DNA of 12,345 nucleotides, from contig CAMPGT010000112.1 in assembly GCA_946885665.1 (NCBI GenBank), positions 1 to 12,345 on the forward strand, in the 5' to 3' direction. Below, in pieces: positions 1 to 6,975 of the stretch. This stretch comes from an uncultured Chitinophagaceae bacterium (GTDB taxonomy: Bacteria > Bacteroidota > Bacteroidia > Chitinophagales > Chitinophagaceae). Positions within the stretch are counted from its first letter, which is position 1, and the number at the start of each line of letters is the position of its first letter. The notes beneath the pieces were generated by a model, which was not told the DNA's origin, searched no databases, and worked only from the letters and a program-made list of their open reading frames with translations. The position numbers and the translations under genes are program-made.

Positions 1-5
1 AAAAG

Positions 6-965
6 TTATCCCCCTCCGGAGGGGGTGGTCCCGACGAAGGTGGGACGGGGGGAGGACGCACCAGCAACAAAATCTCCCGTCTCACGTCTCACGTCTCCCG
101 CAAACCGAAACGGCTTGCCGCCCGTAATATCCGACGACAGCATAGTAGGAGCAATGTACGTTTCGATGTAACCGATCACCAGGCCGAGGCCCTGGAAGTG
201 ATTCGCAAAAGGCGCCTGCCGCGAGTCGTACATAGCGTCTGTCATGTCGCGCATCAGCACCACCTGCATGCCATATCGCTTCATATTGCGCATGCCGAAC
301 GTGCGGTTCACAATACACATATTTGTATGAACACCCATCAATATCACGCGGTCAATATTTCTGTCGCGCAACAGTCCCGCAATTTCGTTGCCGGCATCGC
401 TGATCGCATCGCCGTCTTTTATGTCGATAAGTTCTGTTTCTTTTGTCCATGGATTATGCTGCTCGCAACGTGGCGTATCATTGCAGCCACCGTTCGACTG
501 ATCGACCGGCCAGGTTGCACCTTGTTCCGACGGCAGCAGTGATACGCCATCAGAAATTTCCTGTGTTGCTGCGTATTTTGCTGCCAGTTTTCTTCCGGGA
601 TGATCTTTATAATGATCCATGCATTCGCTTGGTGCATGAACGATCAATATTCCCTTTTCACGGGCTGCATTCAATACATTGTTCATGTGCGGTGCCATTT
701 CTTTAACCCGCGCGGTGGCGCCTTTGCACCAATGCTGGTTCCACATGTCGCAGATAATGATGGCGGTTTGCGCAGCTTTCCATTGCTGTTTTTCTTTCAC
801 GATAGTAACGGTGTCGCTGCCCGCTGCCTTCACTCTTTTTTGAAGGACGACCGCGATCGTTTTCGGTTTTTTGTCGGCGGTATTTTTACTGACCGGCTGA
901 TGCATCGACAGGCTGATGAGGCACAAAAGGAGAGCTAATTTCATGACCTTGATATTGCTGCTCAT
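6..965 (-). CDS. Exported isochorismatase-family cysteine hydrolase with a repeat-derived C-terminus
   Basis: The protein (319 aa) has the isochorismatase/nicotinamidase-like fold, whose members hydrolyse amide or related bonds with a Asp-Lys-Cys triad. I see the first strand with the catalytic Asp (AIIICDMWN, D73), a plausible Lys (K183 in IDIKDGDAISD) and the nucleophile strand VILMGVHTNMCIVN, with C217 as nucleophile. A hydrophobic N-terminus (MKLALLLCLISLS from residue 8) predicts export; the in-frame ATG at 944 gives a cleaner signal peptide than the ATG at 965 and is a real alternative start. An in-frame TAG lies directly upstream of 965. Residues ~291-319 are odd: they are read from heptamer repeats and a GC-rich palindrome and resemble no part of the fold, so the original stop was probably lost. 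The substrate cannot be told from sequence. The family is clear; the start is moderately sure. Confidence 0.88.
   Translation of the reverse strand: MSSNIKVMKLALLLCLISLSMHQPVSKNTADKKPKTIAVVLQKRVKAAGSDTVTIVKEKQQWKAAQTAIIICDMWNQHWCKGATARVKEMAPHMNNVLNAAREKGILIVHAPSECMDHYKDHPGRKLAAKYAATQEISDGVSLLPSEQGATWPVDQSNGGCNDTPRCEQHNPWTKETELIDIKDGDAISDAGNEIAGLLRDRNIDRVILMGVHTNMCIVNRTFGMRNMKRYGMQVVLMRDMTDAMYDSRQAPFANHFQGLGLVIGYIETYIAPTMLSSDITGGKPFRFAGDVRRETGDFVAGASSPRPTFVGTTPSGGG
10..46 (-). terminator. Possible terminator: GC-rich palindrome plus a second short hairpin
   Basis: Positions 10-25 are a perfect 16-bp palindrome (CCCCCTCCGGAGGGGG), able to form a six-pair GC stem with a CCGG loop. Reading on the minus strand, it is followed by ATAACTTTT, a weak T tract, and the hydrolase stop codon lies just after the stem. 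A second inverted repeat, GTCCC (28-32) with GGGAC (42-46), sits immediately before it. Transcription of the hydrolase could end here. Equally, the hairpins could be part of a dispersed palindromic repeat, because they lie inside the reading frame and not after it. Confidence 0.45.
73..100 (-). repeat. Four tandem heptamers TCTC[A/C]CG
   Basis: Four head-to-tail 7-mers (TCTCCCG, TCTCACG, TCTCACG, TCTCCCG) lie inside the 3' end of the hydrolase gene. On the minus strand they read as CGGGAGA/CGTGAGA units. The same CGGGAGA unit occurs twice in tandem at 10145-10158. It encodes the GDVRRETGD stretch of the hydrolase. Confidence 0.8.
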
Positions 966-1116
966 CTAATTTACCGAACCTTTTGCAATGCCAGGTATTG
1001 TTTGAAAAATCGAGGCGATTTCAGTCACAATGCCGCTAGCCCAGGCGACATAGGTGTTTTCGCTGATGGGGGAGGCTTAAAAACCCCGATAATGAAAAAC
1101 ATCCCATATCCCGCAG

Positions 1117-1147
1117 TTGACATTGACAAATACGACCAATACTTTTG
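1117..1147 (+). promoter_or_regulatory. Predicted Bacteroidota-type promoter for the receiver-domain gene
   Basis: TACTTTTG at 1140-1147 matches the Bacteroidota -7 consensus TANNTTTG in full, and TTG at 1117-1119 stands 20 nt upstream, the usual place of the -33 element. Transcription would start near 1153, leaving a leader of about 16 nt before the ATG at 1170. The match is by eye; there is no experimental support. Confidence 0.6.
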
Positions 1148-1169
1148 AGCCAGACCACAATACCCTTAT

Positions 1170-1568
1170 ATGACTATCCATGTTTTTGCCCTATGCAAGA
1201 ATGACTACTTTATCCGATCCATTGAATTTTACCTCAACCGGAATAATATCATCCTTACCGGCGTCGGCACGCGGCACGATCGCGCACTCGATGATTTTGC
1301 CGCCTGCACCCCGGCACCCGACGTTATTTTGCTGGATGCCCATTGGCAGCCCTTTCAGACCAGCGGACCCACCCTTACCCGCCAGTTTTTACAACGCACC
1401 AATGCAAAGGTGATCCTTGTTACCAACTATTTCGAAAAGACGATTTATAAAAACCTCCGGCAATATGGCGCCCATGGTTATTTTTTCCGCGACGCGCCCG
1501 GCGCCGACACTATCATCCGCTGTATACAAAACGTTTACCTGGGGCAGCACACCTTCCTGGCCGCTTAA
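1170..1568 (+). CDS. Stand-alone receiver-domain (REC-like) protein, atypical
   Basis: The protein (132 aa) has the length and pattern of one response-regulator receiver domain of the NarL/LuxR group, with no DNA-binding or enzymatic output domain. Visible elements are the strand with the phospho-acceptor Asp (DVILLDAHW, D56), the beta-4 strand ending in Thr (VILVTNY, T85) and the C-terminal GYFFRDAPGADTIIRCIQNVYLG, which matches the 'GYLLKDA...I..V..G' end of NarL-type receivers. It departs from the norm in two places: the acidic pair after strand 1 is reduced to N11-D12, and the conserved Lys is Arg (R107). It may therefore signal by protein contact or be phosphorylated poorly. No histidine kinase lies nearby. 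Its TAA overlaps the convergent gene's stop. It is preceded by a good promoter, so it is probably expressed alone. Confidence 0.8.
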   Translation: MTIHVFALCKNDYFIRSIEFYLNRNNIILTGVGTRHDRALDDFAACTPAPDVILLDAHWQPFQTSGPTLTRQFLQRTNAKVILVTNYFEKTIYKNLRQYGAHGYFFRDAPGADTIIRCIQNVYLGQHTFLAA

Positions 1569-3781
1569 TGATGGTGATGATGTGAACCGTTTGGGCGGCT
1601 GAAATCAAATTTCGTAAGTGTAATGTTCCGGACCGTATCGTTTCCTTCGGTAATTATGATGTGCTGACCCGTTTTTAGATTTTCCAGGTGCTGCGTTTTG
1701 CCGCTTGCCGGCCATTGAATGTCAATCTTTTTAATCACCGACGCACGGCCCGTTCCGATATGTTGCACCAAAGGGTTGGAACCGAAACTGCCCCCCGAAT
1801 TTATTTCCCTGTACACGTGGCGCGTTTTTCCATTTTCTTCAAATGTTACGGTTAGTTTCGCTCCTATAGCCGCTTTGTTCGAAGTGGTGCCTTCCAGAGA
1901 CACTTTTATCCATCCGTTATCATTCTGACCGGGGTTCACAAATAGAGAATTTTGGTACGCATCTCCCACATAGGCGCCGCCCATATCTATATAGATGTCC
2001 TCGTCTCCATCGTTATCCATGTCGGCAAAAGCAACGCCGTGACCCTTTTGAAGATGTCCAACACGCGCGGCGCCGGTTACATCCGCAAACCGCTTACCTT
2101 TTTTATTCAGAAACATTTTATTAGGAACCAGCGATTGGTAGCTCGGGTTGCCGGTTCCCAGGTACATGTCCAGGTATCCGTCATTGTTGATATCCCCGAA
2201 ATTGGCTCCCATCGCAAATACACTCGTGTTCAACCCGAGTTTTTTAGACACTTCCCTGAACTTTCCGTTGTGAAGATTGCGGTATATCAGGATTTTGCCG
2301 GGACGCGTACTGTCTATACCCAACGCCTCGCCGGCGGCGTACCATGCCAGTGATTTGTCAAAATCATAACCCGAACATAATATATCGAGCCAGCCGTCAT
2401 TGTCGTAGTCAAAGAACCAGGTGGTAAATGTTACACTCAGGTTCTTCGCAAAACCGGCTTTTTGCGACACATCTGTAAAGCGAACGCTACCGTTCACCAC
2501 ACCTTCATTCTTCAACAGTATTTTATTGCCGCCAAAGGTCGACAGGAATACATCCACATCATTGTCGTTGTCATAGTCTCCCGACGTCACGCCTTTCACG
2601 AATAAGGAGATATCCACTCCGGCTTGCTTCGCCGATTCAGTAAAGGTTCCGTTTTTGTTGTTGATATATAGTTCGCAGGGATGAGAAATTCTATTGGATG
2701 AAGTTTCGTTGCCGATAAACACATCCAGCCATCCGTCGTTATTAAAATCTGCCCACGTTGCCGTTTGCGTGGGATGGAACGAGAGGAGGCCGCTCTCTCT
2801 CGTTACATCGGTAAATGTACCGTTGCCGTTATTTCTAAGCAAAGAATTCGGTTGCTCTCCATAAGTGCCCATCCAGGCGCCGCGCACGATGAAAACATCT
2901 TTCCATCCGTCGTTATTATAATCGGTTTGCATGATGTTGAGCCCGCCGGAAAGCTTAGCCACGCCCGAAGCGCTCGAAAGATCTTTAAAGCTGCCAAGGG
3001 TATCATTCTGAAAATAGTGCATCTCTTCATCCAGTCCCCAGCCACTTGTTATTACATCGAGGTAGCCGTCATTGTTAAAATCTTCCACGATGCTTCCGCC
3101 CGACATGTTGTTGACGGTTAAACCCGTTTGCATTGCCACGTCGGTAAACGGTTTCACGTCACTTCTTTTTTCCTTATCCAATCCTTTAATTAAATACGCC
3201 AGGGGAACTTTCGCGGGATATTGCCCGATTGCCATATAAGCAATATTTAGCAGCCACCGTGATTCCAGGTCCTCCGGATTTTGCTGTAATATCTCTTTAT
3301 ACAATTCAATCGATTTTTCTGTTGCTCCCGTATTTTGCTGGATACCTTTGCCGGCGATAGGGAAGATGCAGGTTTCTGCATTATGTCCGTGGATGCAGTT
3401 AATTCTTTCACCGCGCCTCAGGAAAGCGAGAGCGAGAAGTTTTTTGACGGATTCCCTGGGAGCCGCCGATACCGGATCGTTAAGTTGTTCGATCATTTGT
3501 GCGCAGAGGGCAATTGCGCTGTCTTCATCGCCGAGTTCGAGATGGGTTCTGCAAATCATGTATTGCCAGTACAACGAATCTTCAAAATTCGCTGCCGACT
3601 CCAGCGAAGAACTGAAGCTTTGCATGCGTTGCCCGGTCGCAAATGGATTTTCCGGCGACGATATTTTACTCGCAATAGCGGCGAGCATATTGAGCATTTC
3701 TTTGTTTGCGCTGCGCGTCTGTCCTTCGGCCGATGTTGCAAGGCAAATCAGGCCGATGAATACGGATAAACAGTATTTCAT
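1565..3781 (-). CDS. Secreted TPR / FG-GAP (VCBS) / ASPIC-UnbV (CRTAC-type) protein with a penta-His C-terminus
   Basis: The protein (738 aa) begins with a signal peptide (hydrophobic stretch 3-17, likely cleaved near residue 20). A TPR-like helical region follows at ~65-190, containing a Cys/His motif (C129-I-H-G-H-N...C138). Then come seven VCBS/FG-GAP blades, each with an Asp-rich calcium-binding loop such as DFNNDGYLD or DYDNDGWLD, at about residues 234, 287, 345, 402, 458, 530 and 587. It ends with an ASPIC/UnbV domain (~636-702). This is the CRTAC1-like architecture common in Bacteroidota. Calcium-stabilised propellers suggest extracellular or periplasmic binding of protein or polysaccharide, but the ligand is unknown. 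No SusC/SusD pair lies beside it. The last five codons are all His. The ATG at 3781 directly precedes the signal peptide, so the start is well supported. Confidence 0.92.
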   Translation of the reverse strand: MKYCLSVFIGLICLATSAEGQTRSANKEMLNMLAAIASKISSPENPFATGQRMQSFSSSLESAANFEDSLYWQYMICRTHLELGDEDSAIALCAQMIEQLNDPVSAAPRESVKKLLALAFLRRGERINCIHGHNAETCIFPIAGKGIQQNTGATEKSIELYKEILQQNPEDLESRWLLNIAYMAIGQYPAKVPLAYLIKGLDKEKRSDVKPFTDVAMQTGLTVNNMSGGSIVEDFNNDGYLDVITSGWGLDEEMHYFQNDTLGSFKDLSSASGVAKLSGGLNIMQTDYNNDGWKDVFIVRGAWMGTYGEQPNSLLRNNGNGTFTDVTRESGLLSFHPTQTATWADFNNDGWLDVFIGNETSSNRISHPCELYINNKNGTFTESAKQAGVDISLFVKGVTSGDYDNDNDVDVFLSTFGGNKILLKNEGVVNGSVRFTDVSQKAGFAKNLSVTFTTWFFDYDNDGWLDILCSGYDFDKSLAWYAAGEALGIDSTRPGKILIYRNLHNGKFREVSKKLGLNTSVFAMGANFGDINNDGYLDMYLGTGNPSYQSLVPNKMFLNKKGKRFADVTGAARVGHLQKGHGVAFADMDNDGDEDIYIDMGGAYVGDAYQNSLFVNPGQNDNGWIKVSLEGTTSNKAAIGAKLTVTFEENGKTRHVYREINSGGSFGSNPLVQHIGTGRASVIKKIDIQWPASGKTQHLENLKTGQHIIITEGNDTVRNITLTKFDFSRPNGSHHHHH

Positions 3782-3830
3782 GAATGTGTACGAATGATTA
3801 TTCCTAGATTTTCCTGGGGATTCGAGGTGT

Positions 3831-3846
3831 GCGTCTTAATAGACGC
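3831..3846. promoter_or_regulatory. Inverted repeat in a divergent intergenic region
   Basis: GCGTCT-TAAT-AGACGC forms a perfect six-pair stem with a four-base loop, followed on the plus strand by TTTCGTTTT. It lies between the divergent CRTAC-type gene (start 3781) and the DUF1772 gene (start 3950). The position suits an operator dyad or a short hairpin in a leader. It looks like a terminator on the plus strand, but no plus-strand gene ends before it. I could not find a convincing TANNTTTG box for either flanking gene. Confidence 0.4.
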
Positions 3847-3949
3847 TTTCGTTTTAAAAAACTTGCTCTCTGTCTTAAAGTTTGCGGAAGTTATCGCGTG
3901 CAATTCTTCTGCTGCTCAATTTTGGTGTGGAATTTGACGCCCGTTAGGT

Positions 3950-4426
3950 ATGGGCAGGAAAACACTGGAGCTCATTACGGCGATCTTGCTGACACTGGTA
4001 ACCGGTGTTTTTTGGGGAACATGGTTCTCCCTCAGCCGGTCCATGCACGTGCTTTCCGTCGAAACGTTCATCACCATCGGCAAACAAATTATGGAGAATG
4101 TGGGAGGGCCGATGAGCATCCTGATGCCGGCTTCTCTCATTTGCCTGATCTTGTTGCTGGCGGCTTCCTGGAAAACAAGATCCCTGTATTTTTACTGCGT
4201 GCTGGTAACGTTTATACTGTTTGTTGGCGCACTCGTCATTACACTGGCGGTTGAAGTGCCCATCGACAACCAAATCAGAACGTGGACCGCTGCCACGGCT
4301 CCTGCCGACTGGGAACTGATCCGCGACCGGTGGGAGTGGTTTCATACGGCCAGAACGTTCCTCTCACTGGCTGCTATCTCTTTTTTTGTCGTTGCTTTGC
4401 TGAACAGGGTTCACAAAACCAGATAA
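3950..4426 (+). CDS. DUF1772-type integral membrane protein
   Basis: The protein (158 aa) has about four transmembrane helices (roughly 7-27, 58-73, 79-101 and 134-152). The conserved features of the DUF1772 family are present: VPIDNQIRTW at 103-112 after helix 3, and RDRWEWFHTAR at 125-135 before helix 4. The family includes proteins annotated as anthrone oxygenase-like, but most bacterial members have no proven function, so I assign none. It stands alone on the plus strand, divergent from the CRTAC-type gene and converging on the GH18 gene, with only 35 bp between the two stops. The ATG at 3950 begins just before helix 1 and gives the expected family length. Confidence 0.82.
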   Translation: MGRKTLELITAILLTLVTGVFWGTWFSLSRSMHVLSVETFITIGKQIMENVGGPMSILMPASLICLILLLAASWKTRSLYFYCVLVTFILFVGALVITLAVEVPIDNQIRTWTAATAPADWELIRDRWEWFHTARTFLSLAAISFFVVALLNRVHKTR

Positions 4427-4461
4427 CCGGCGCAGCGATCAATAAAGTGTTTTTAATGGAT

Positions 4462-5535
4462 TCACTTACCCGAAGCTGTTCTTGTCACCTCTTTTTTCAA
4501 TACCGTCCAAAAACCCGGATCCTCATTGCCCAGCACCCAAACCGAAATACCTCTCAGCTTATATTTTTTAAAAACATCCAGCTTTGGCTTCAGCGATTCT
4601 TTGTCTTCGATAAATAAATATTCATAGGTGCCCTCGTTGTTCCAGGTTGCCCAATTCACTTTGGCTTCTTCGTGCCACTGTGTTTTTGCATTGAACCGGC
4701 CCAGCAGGAATTGCGCGGTCATATAATCCACCGAGCGGCCATTCGAAAAACCGCCTTTCTCCTTTGTATAATCGGCAAACCAATGTTTTGAATACGTAGG
4801 TATTCCGAGAGATATTTTTCCCGGAGGCACACCCGATTTAATGGCGTATTCAATCACTTTCTCCATCCACTCAGGGCTCGAAACAGGGCCGGGCGGTGTT
4901 CTGCCTGTGTGCTGATCGTAAGTCATGATAGTTAAAAAATCACCAATCTCCGCTAATTCTTTAAATGAATATCCGGCACGCCAGTTTTCATATAAGAAAA
5001 GATGAAAAGCCGAAGGGCCGCCAACATCTGCCGTGGCATGAACAAGTGCGGCAGATATTTCCAGTCCCGCTTTGTGCAGTGCGTCGGCTGCTTCTTTATA
5101 ATATTGGGTGAAATCTTCTTTATCTGTGAGGTGAAGATCTTCGAGGTCGAACTGCCAACCGTCGAGATCGTATTTTTTTGCATATTCCAGCATCATTTCG
5201 ATGGACCGCTTACGCGCCTCGGGGTTGGATACAACCTCATGCAGCAGCTTTTGATCGAAACCCGGGTTCACGATCAGCGGCATTACTTTGATGTTGTTTT
5301 CCTTTGCCAGCTTTAATACCTGCGGATCCACAAACCCTGAAAGAACCCCGTGTTCACTCACCTTGAAGGTTTGCGGACAAACAATGGATATCTGCTTTAC
5401 ATTCTTTTTAAAGCTTTCAAACGATTTAGCGGAGTTGACCATATAAAAGAGGTTCTCCGACTTTGTTTGCGATTGGCTGGTGGTGACAAGCAATACGAGC
5501 AGCAGCGTTATTGGCGCCTTGATAAATCTTCCCAT
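4462..5535 (-). CDS. Exported GH18-family glycosidase-like protein
   Basis: The protein has a glycoside hydrolase family 18 TIM barrel; the family cleaves beta-1,4-linked N-acetylglucosamine polymers or peptidoglycan-type glycans by substrate-assisted catalysis. Counting from the ATG at 5535 (357 aa), it shows the strand-4 catalytic signature DGWQFDLED at 125-133, with E132 in the acid/base position, MTYDQH at ~204-209 and the last barrel strand GISVWVLGNED near 330-338. The pattern recalls the YaaH/spore-lysin branch, but I see no LysM domain. The reading frame is open back to an ATG at 5586. I chose 5535 because it puts a classical signal peptide (MGRFIKAPITLLLVLL) at the N-terminus. The longer form would start 9 bp after the AHSA1 gene. 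It is last of four same-strand genes. Chitin versus peptidoglycan as substrate is not settled. Confidence 0.87.
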   Translation of the reverse strand: MGRFIKAPITLLLVLLVTTSQSQTKSENLFYMVNSAKSFESFKKNVKQISIVCPQTFKVSEHGVLSGFVDPQVLKLAKENNIKVMPLIVNPGFDQKLLHEVVSNPEARKRSIEMMLEYAKKYDLDGWQFDLEDLHLTDKEDFTQYYKEAADALHKAGLEISAALVHATADVGGPSAFHLFLYENWRAGYSFKELAEIGDFLTIMTYDQHTGRTPPGPVSSPEWMEKVIEYAIKSGVPPGKISLGIPTYSKHWFADYTKEKGGFSNGRSVDYMTAQFLLGRFNAKTQWHEEAKVNWATWNNEGTYEYLFIEDKESLKPKLDVFKKYKLRGISVWVLGNEDPGFWTVLKKEVTRTASGK

Positions 5536-5595
5536 AACAAAAGAAATTGTGTTTGTGCAATGCATCTTACTTGCAATGTACTGCATTCAGAACAG

Positions 5596-6069
5596 TCATT
5601 TCTTTTTTTGCCGATGGCAATACGTTTGATAAAGTTTTAGAATATACTCCCATCCCTCGTTTGCATTCATTGCTTCCCGGTAGGCGGCGCCGCCGTTTCC
5701 ATGCTTGTCGAAATTCAAATGCTGCAGTGCAATGGCTGTTGTGTTGCTGCTTGTTGCTGTAAATGCAACGACCACATCACTTGATTTTTCCGGGTTCGGC
5801 TGCGGAACTCTTTCCGGCGCGATTTGCCATTTGAAGGCAATACGCTCCTTTTCTTTGATGTCGGTTACGCGACCCCAGTCGCAGCGAAAACCGTACGGCC
5901 CGATCTCGGTGCACGGCCCGTTAATCACAGGATCGATCTGTATATGCACCAGTGCTTCCCCCGACCACGTGTATTCCCGCGGCCACCACTCGTTCAACTC
6001 ATTAATAAATGATGTAAACGCCAGGTTAGCGGGCAGCATCACTTCAATGCTTTTCTCTATCCCTTCCAT
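5596..6069 (-). CDS. AHSA1/SRPBCC-family protein
   Basis: This small cytoplasmic protein (157 aa from the ATG) has the START-like SRPBCC fold of the AHSA1 (activator of Hsp90 ATPase homologue 1-like) group. It shows the opening IEKSIEVMLPANLAF, a Trp-rich first helix region (NEWWPREYT), the central strand IAFKWQI, and the C-terminal helix NEGWEYILKLYQTY, which closes the hydrophobic cavity. These proteins bind hydrophobic ligands or act in stress or toxicant responses, and the ligand is not predictable. The frame opens with a TTG at 6093, but the ATG at 6069 is preferred because GGGAAG precedes it and because it gives the usual family N-terminus. It sits 26 bp after the metallo-beta-lactamase gene and is likely co-transcribed with it. 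Confidence 0.83.
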   Translation of the reverse strand: MEGIEKSIEVMLPANLAFTSFINELNEWWPREYTWSGEALVHIQIDPVINGPCTEIGPYGFRCDWGRVTDIKEKERIAFKWQIAPERVPQPNPEKSSDVVVAFTATSSNTTAIALQHLNFDKHGNGGAAYREAMNANEGWEYILKLYQTYCHRQKKK

Positions 6070-6095
6070 ACTTCCCGTTTTTATGTACGACAAAT

Positions 6096-6941
6096 TTATT
6101 TGCTTCTTCTTTGCAAATAGTATTCCTCTAATTCATGCAAAGAAGAATCGTATTCGTGCCGGTTCGTAAAAAGTTGGGGATGATAGCCGCCTCCCGGTTT
6201 GCGTTTCTGGTGCAACCCAAACTGGCTGGCGTGCGATGCGACCCAGATGTCGAACTTTATTTTCTTCATGGCGGTAAAAGTGTAGTCGTAGTCTTTTTCG
6301 ATATTCGGATAATTTGTTTTTTTGGCCTTTTGTATATCGGCTACGACAGAAGGCATATTGGCGATGAGTACGCGGTAAGTGCGGTTATCGTCTTTCACAT
6401 CCAGCAGGTAGCTGCTCGAGCCTTTTGTGTGACCGGGATGATGCAGCATCACCAGGTTTACACCGCCGAGGCGTATGGTATCGCCGTCGTGAAGAACCCT
6501 GTCGGGCCTCACTTCGTTAAACATTTTTCCGTTCCCGCCAAAGGCGTAGTCGGAGCTGCCGCCATCGGTCATAACCGCGGCATCGCCTTCATCAACCATA
6601 AATGAAGCACCGGTAAGTTTTTTTATTTCGGCCATAGCGGCCACGTGGTCGAAATGTGCCTGCGTGGTGAGCAGTATCTTAATGTCGTTGAATGTAAATC
6701 CCAGCGCTTCTACGTGTTTTTGGATCATGGGGGCAGATTCGGCGAGGCCGGTATTGATGAGGATGTGTCCTTCTGGTGTTGTAATAAGATAACAGCCGAG
6801 GTCGTAAGTGCCTACGTAGTATAAGTTGCCGGCTATGCGAAAGGGCTCATAATCTTTCGACCATTCCGGGTTCTGTGAGAACGTCGCAATTCCTGTTATC
6901 AACAAACTTAGTGTAAATATTAGTACTCTTATTATTCGCAT
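6096..6941 (-). CDS. bla: GOB-like subclass B3 metallo-beta-lactamase (Gln at ligand position 116)
   Basis: This is an exported zinc hydrolase of subclass B3, expected to open beta-lactam rings, including carbapenems, in the periplasm. Counting from the ATG at 6941 (281 aa), a signal peptide (MRIIRVLIFTLSLLITG) leads into YEPFRIAGNLYYVGTYDLG. The zinc motif is Q94-A-H96-F-D98-H99, where canonical B3 enzymes have His first. H171 (HHPGHTKGS) and H237 (VASHASQFGLH) complete the site. Gln at standard position 116 is the hallmark of GOB enzymes from Elizabethkingia. The overall text, including ILINTGLAES, LIANMPSVV and WVASHASQFGLHQKRK, closely resembles my recollection of GOB-1. A TTG at 6950 is a possible but unlikely start. 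It lies 25 bp after the cytochrome lipoprotein gene. No regulator or mobile element is adjacent, so it appears intrinsic. Activity is inferred. Confidence 0.9.
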   Translation of the reverse strand: MRIIRVLIFTLSLLITGIATFSQNPEWSKDYEPFRIAGNLYYVGTYDLGCYLITTPEGHILINTGLAESAPMIQKHVEALGFTFNDIKILLTTQAHFDHVAAMAEIKKLTGASFMVDEGDAAVMTDGGSSDYAFGGNGKMFNEVRPDRVLHDGDTIRLGGVNLVMLHHPGHTKGSSSYLLDVKDDNRTYRVLIANMPSVVADIQKAKKTNYPNIEKDYDYTFTAMKKIKFDIWVASHASQFGLHQKRKPGGGYHPQLFTNRHEYDSSLHELEEYYLQRRSK

Positions 6942-6961
6942 GTTCTGCAATTTCTTGTCTT

Positions 6962-6975
6962 AACTTTTAAGTTTT
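6962..6975. repeat. AACTTTTAAGTTTT repeat, copy 1
   Basis: This 14-mer overlaps the stop codon and last two sense codons (Lys-Thr) of the cytochrome lipoprotein gene. An identical copy lies at 10173-10186, and both lie 3' of minus-strand genes. Its arms AACTT/AAGTT are complementary, so it is itself a near-palindrome. Confidence 0.65.

Noticed and set aside
967..1080. A 37-codon open frame on the minus strand upstream of the hydrolase, protein-like in composition (ends IFQTIPGIAKGSVN)
   Set aside because: It runs stop to stop (TAA near 1080 to TAG just before 965) with no ATG and no recognisable family. It could be a gene remnant, but nothing supports it.
1565..1585. Penta-His tail as a sign of cloning-vector sequence
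   Set aside because: The frame continues naturally from the ASPIC domain, the DNA runs on into a convergent genomic gene, and no vector sequence follows.
3829..4254. Long plus-strand frame of 141 codons
   Set aside because: It overlaps the well-supported DUF1772 gene in another frame, lacks any domain pattern and has the composition of a shadow frame.
4427..4468. Possible terminator between the convergent DUF1772 and GH18 genes (AAGTG at 4445-4449 with CACTT at 4464-4468)
   Set aside because: The stem is only five pairs with a loop of about 14 nt and overlaps a stop codon; too weak to call.
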